A DNA stretch of 6,453 bases from an uncultured Lentisphaeria bacterium. GTDB taxonomy: Bacteria > Verrucomicrobiota > Lentisphaeria > JABSQK01 > CAJWLW01. Shown here piece by piece: positions 5,908 through 6,453 of the stretch (within the stretch, counting starts at the first letter, position 1; each line of letters begins with the position of its first letter). The position numbers were made by a program, and so were the translations under genes. A model generated the notes under the pieces. That model saw only the letters and a program-made list of their open reading frames with translations, had not been told where the DNA came from and searched no databases. Location: assembly GCA_913042885.1 (NCBI GenBank), contig CAJWLW010000284.1:1-6453 (forward strand), given 5' to 3'.

Positions 5908-5956
5908 GGGTGTACGGGCACCCGCAATTGAACTGATGGAATTGGGTGGGTTTTTT
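5908..5956. promoter_or_regulatory. Competing stem-loops GGGTG-CACCC-GGGTG followed by T6
   Basis: On the plus strand GGGTG (5908-5912) can pair with CACCC (5919-5923). That same CACCC, extended by AATT (5926-5929) after a 2-nt bulge, can instead pair with AATTGGGTG (5940-5948), followed by GG and six T (5951-5956). The two hairpins exclude each other. Read on plus, the second form looks like an intrinsic terminator, but no plus-strand gene leads into it. Read on minus, the elements lie 52 nt or more upstream of the epimerase ATG and could form alternative leader structures. Function is inferred. Confidence 0.4.
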
Positions 5957-6123
5957 CAGGCACGCAATTCGATCGCAGAAACTGTTCCAACTGCGCCACC
6001 CCGCCGGCTCCTGCCATAGATCACGGGTGCAAAGGCGACGAAATGCATACTCTTGTGGTGTTGCCAAAACAACTTTCGCGGTGCCAAACGCGCGGCTTGG
6101 TTGCAGACCCGGCGGCACCGGTG

Positions 6124-6148
6124 TGACTGTGAGACTATATAACAGTCA
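6124..6148 (-). repeat. 7-bp inverted repeat at the methyltransferase stop codon
   Basis: TGACTGT (6124-6130) and ACAGTCA (6142-6148) are exact complements with an 11-nt A/T-rich loop. The stem includes the TGA stop of the minus-strand methyltransferase (6146-6148). There is no T-tract after it on the minus strand, so it may serve as an mRNA 3' structure rather than an intrinsic terminator, or be fortuitous. Confidence 0.4.
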
Positions 6149-6453
6149 GCACGCCTCGCCCCAGCGCCAACCAAAGGGCGCTTTCTGCCAGACGGCTTGG
6201 CTCGGGGTCCACCAGGAAGTGTGCGGGAAATTCACAAAAATTCCTTGGTAGTCGCGTTCGATGACGCGCAAGGCACCGTTGACTCTCTGCTCGGGATCGT
6301 TGTCGCCCTGGAGCGGATAGGTGTTGTCGAACAGCACGACACTGTCGTTGGTCAGCTTCGGATAGACGAGCGTGAACTCGCGAAGGACATCGTCCTGCAG
6401 ATGGCTGCCATCCAAAAATGCGAACCGGATAGAGCCATCCAGCTCAGCCACAA
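6146..6453 (-). CDS. Class I SAM-dependent methyltransferase, C-terminal fragment
   Basis: The frame enters from the right edge and ends at TGA 6146-6148, giving about 102 residues; the N-terminal half with the SAM-binding glycine loop is outside the window. A GTG at 6449-6451 is almost certainly an internal valine codon, not the start. 'IRFAFLDGSHLQDDVLREF' followed by 'LTNDSVVLFDNTYPL' matches strands 4 and 5 of the Rossmann-like methyltransferase fold of the Methyltransf_24 type, where the DGSH Asp and the FDN turn lie near the active site. 'QRVNGALRVIERDY' and 'FVNFPHTSWWTPSQAVWQK' form the C-terminal end. Such enzymes often O- or N-methylate sugars or small metabolites. The downstream same-strand epimerase supports a glycan-modifying role, but the acceptor is unknown. 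Confidence 0.75.
   Translation of the reverse strand, partial: VAELDGSIRFAFLDGSHLQDDVLREFTLVYPKLTNDSVVLFDNTYPLQGDNDPEQRVNGALRVIERDYQGIFVNFPHTSWWTPSQAVWQKAPFGWRWGEAC

Larger units (their letters stand above)
5856..6145. other. 290-bp spacer upstream of the epimerase gene, several inverted repeats
   Basis: No convincing gene is seen in this spacer. On the minus strand it is the leader of the epimerase gene and the trailer of the methyltransferase gene. Short open frames on both strands (5894-6118 minus, 5946-6251 plus) have no ribosome binding site or family resemblance, and the latter runs into the methyltransferase. Structural elements are the GGGTG/CACCC set at 5908-5956, CGGTGCC (6079-6085) with GGCACCG (6114-6120), the palindrome CACCGGTG (6116-6123), and TGACTGT (6124-6130) with ACAGTCA (6142-6148). 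No clear promoter was found. The size of the gap suggests the epimerase may have its own promoter here. Confidence 0.45.

Noticed and set aside
5946..6251. 101-codon plus-strand frame running from the spacer into the methyltransferase
   Set aside because: It overlaps a clear methyltransferase reading frame on the other strand and has a basic, cysteine-containing composition with no domain. Its start lies within the putative terminator stem.
1..6453. CRISPR arrays, tRNA/rRNA genes, transposases, integrases, toxin-antitoxin or phage-defence genes
   Set aside because: No spaced identical repeats, cloverleaf-like segments, terminal inverted repeats with a transposase frame, or defence-type domains were seen on either strand.

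Overview
The window is ordinary, moderately GC-rich Gram-negative bacterial chromosome. A DUF481-like outer-membrane protein, a lipoprotein-type metal-binding protein and sugar-nucleotide genes all fit a Gram-negative, possibly proteobacterial, host. The sequence alone does not fix the genus. No mobile element, CRISPR array, tRNA or rRNA is visible.

Layout from left to right. (1) Positions 1-179 hold the C-terminal end of a plus-strand DUF481-like beta-barrel protein. (2) Positions 427-3069, minus strand, form a three-gene high-affinity zinc/manganese-type ABC importer operon, transcribed as substrate-binding lipoprotein, then ATPase with a histidine-rich tail, then membrane permease. The first two genes are 17 nt apart. 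The ATPase and permease are separated by about 100 nt or more, and that gap carries an 11-bp RNA hairpin. (3) Positions 3070-3436 are a divergent intergenic region of lower GC content. (4) Positions 3437-4723, plus strand, encode a 428-residue protein with an acidic, probably disordered N-terminus followed by three tandem FHA modules, of which only the last keeps the full phosphothreonine-binding signature. (5) Positions 4782-5855, minus strand, encode an extended-SDR nucleotide-sugar epimerase/dehydratase. It converges on the FHA gene across a short hairpin-bearing gap. (6) A 290-bp spacer (5856-6145) contains several inverted repeats. (7) Positions 6146-6453, minus strand, are the C-terminal part of a class I SAM-dependent methyltransferase cut by the window edge.

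The importer genes form one functional unit: periplasmic metal capture, translocation and energising. The epimerase and methyltransferase look like the end of a glycan or nucleotide-sugar cluster that continues to the right. The FHA gene stands alone, with no kinase, phosphatase or secretion-system gene beside it, so its partner is not visible here.

I did not find a clearly new multi-gene system. The items most worth following up are the triple-FHA protein with its OdhI/GarA-like N-terminal threonine motif, the hairpin between the ATPase and permease genes, and a set of competing stem-loops upstream of the epimerase.
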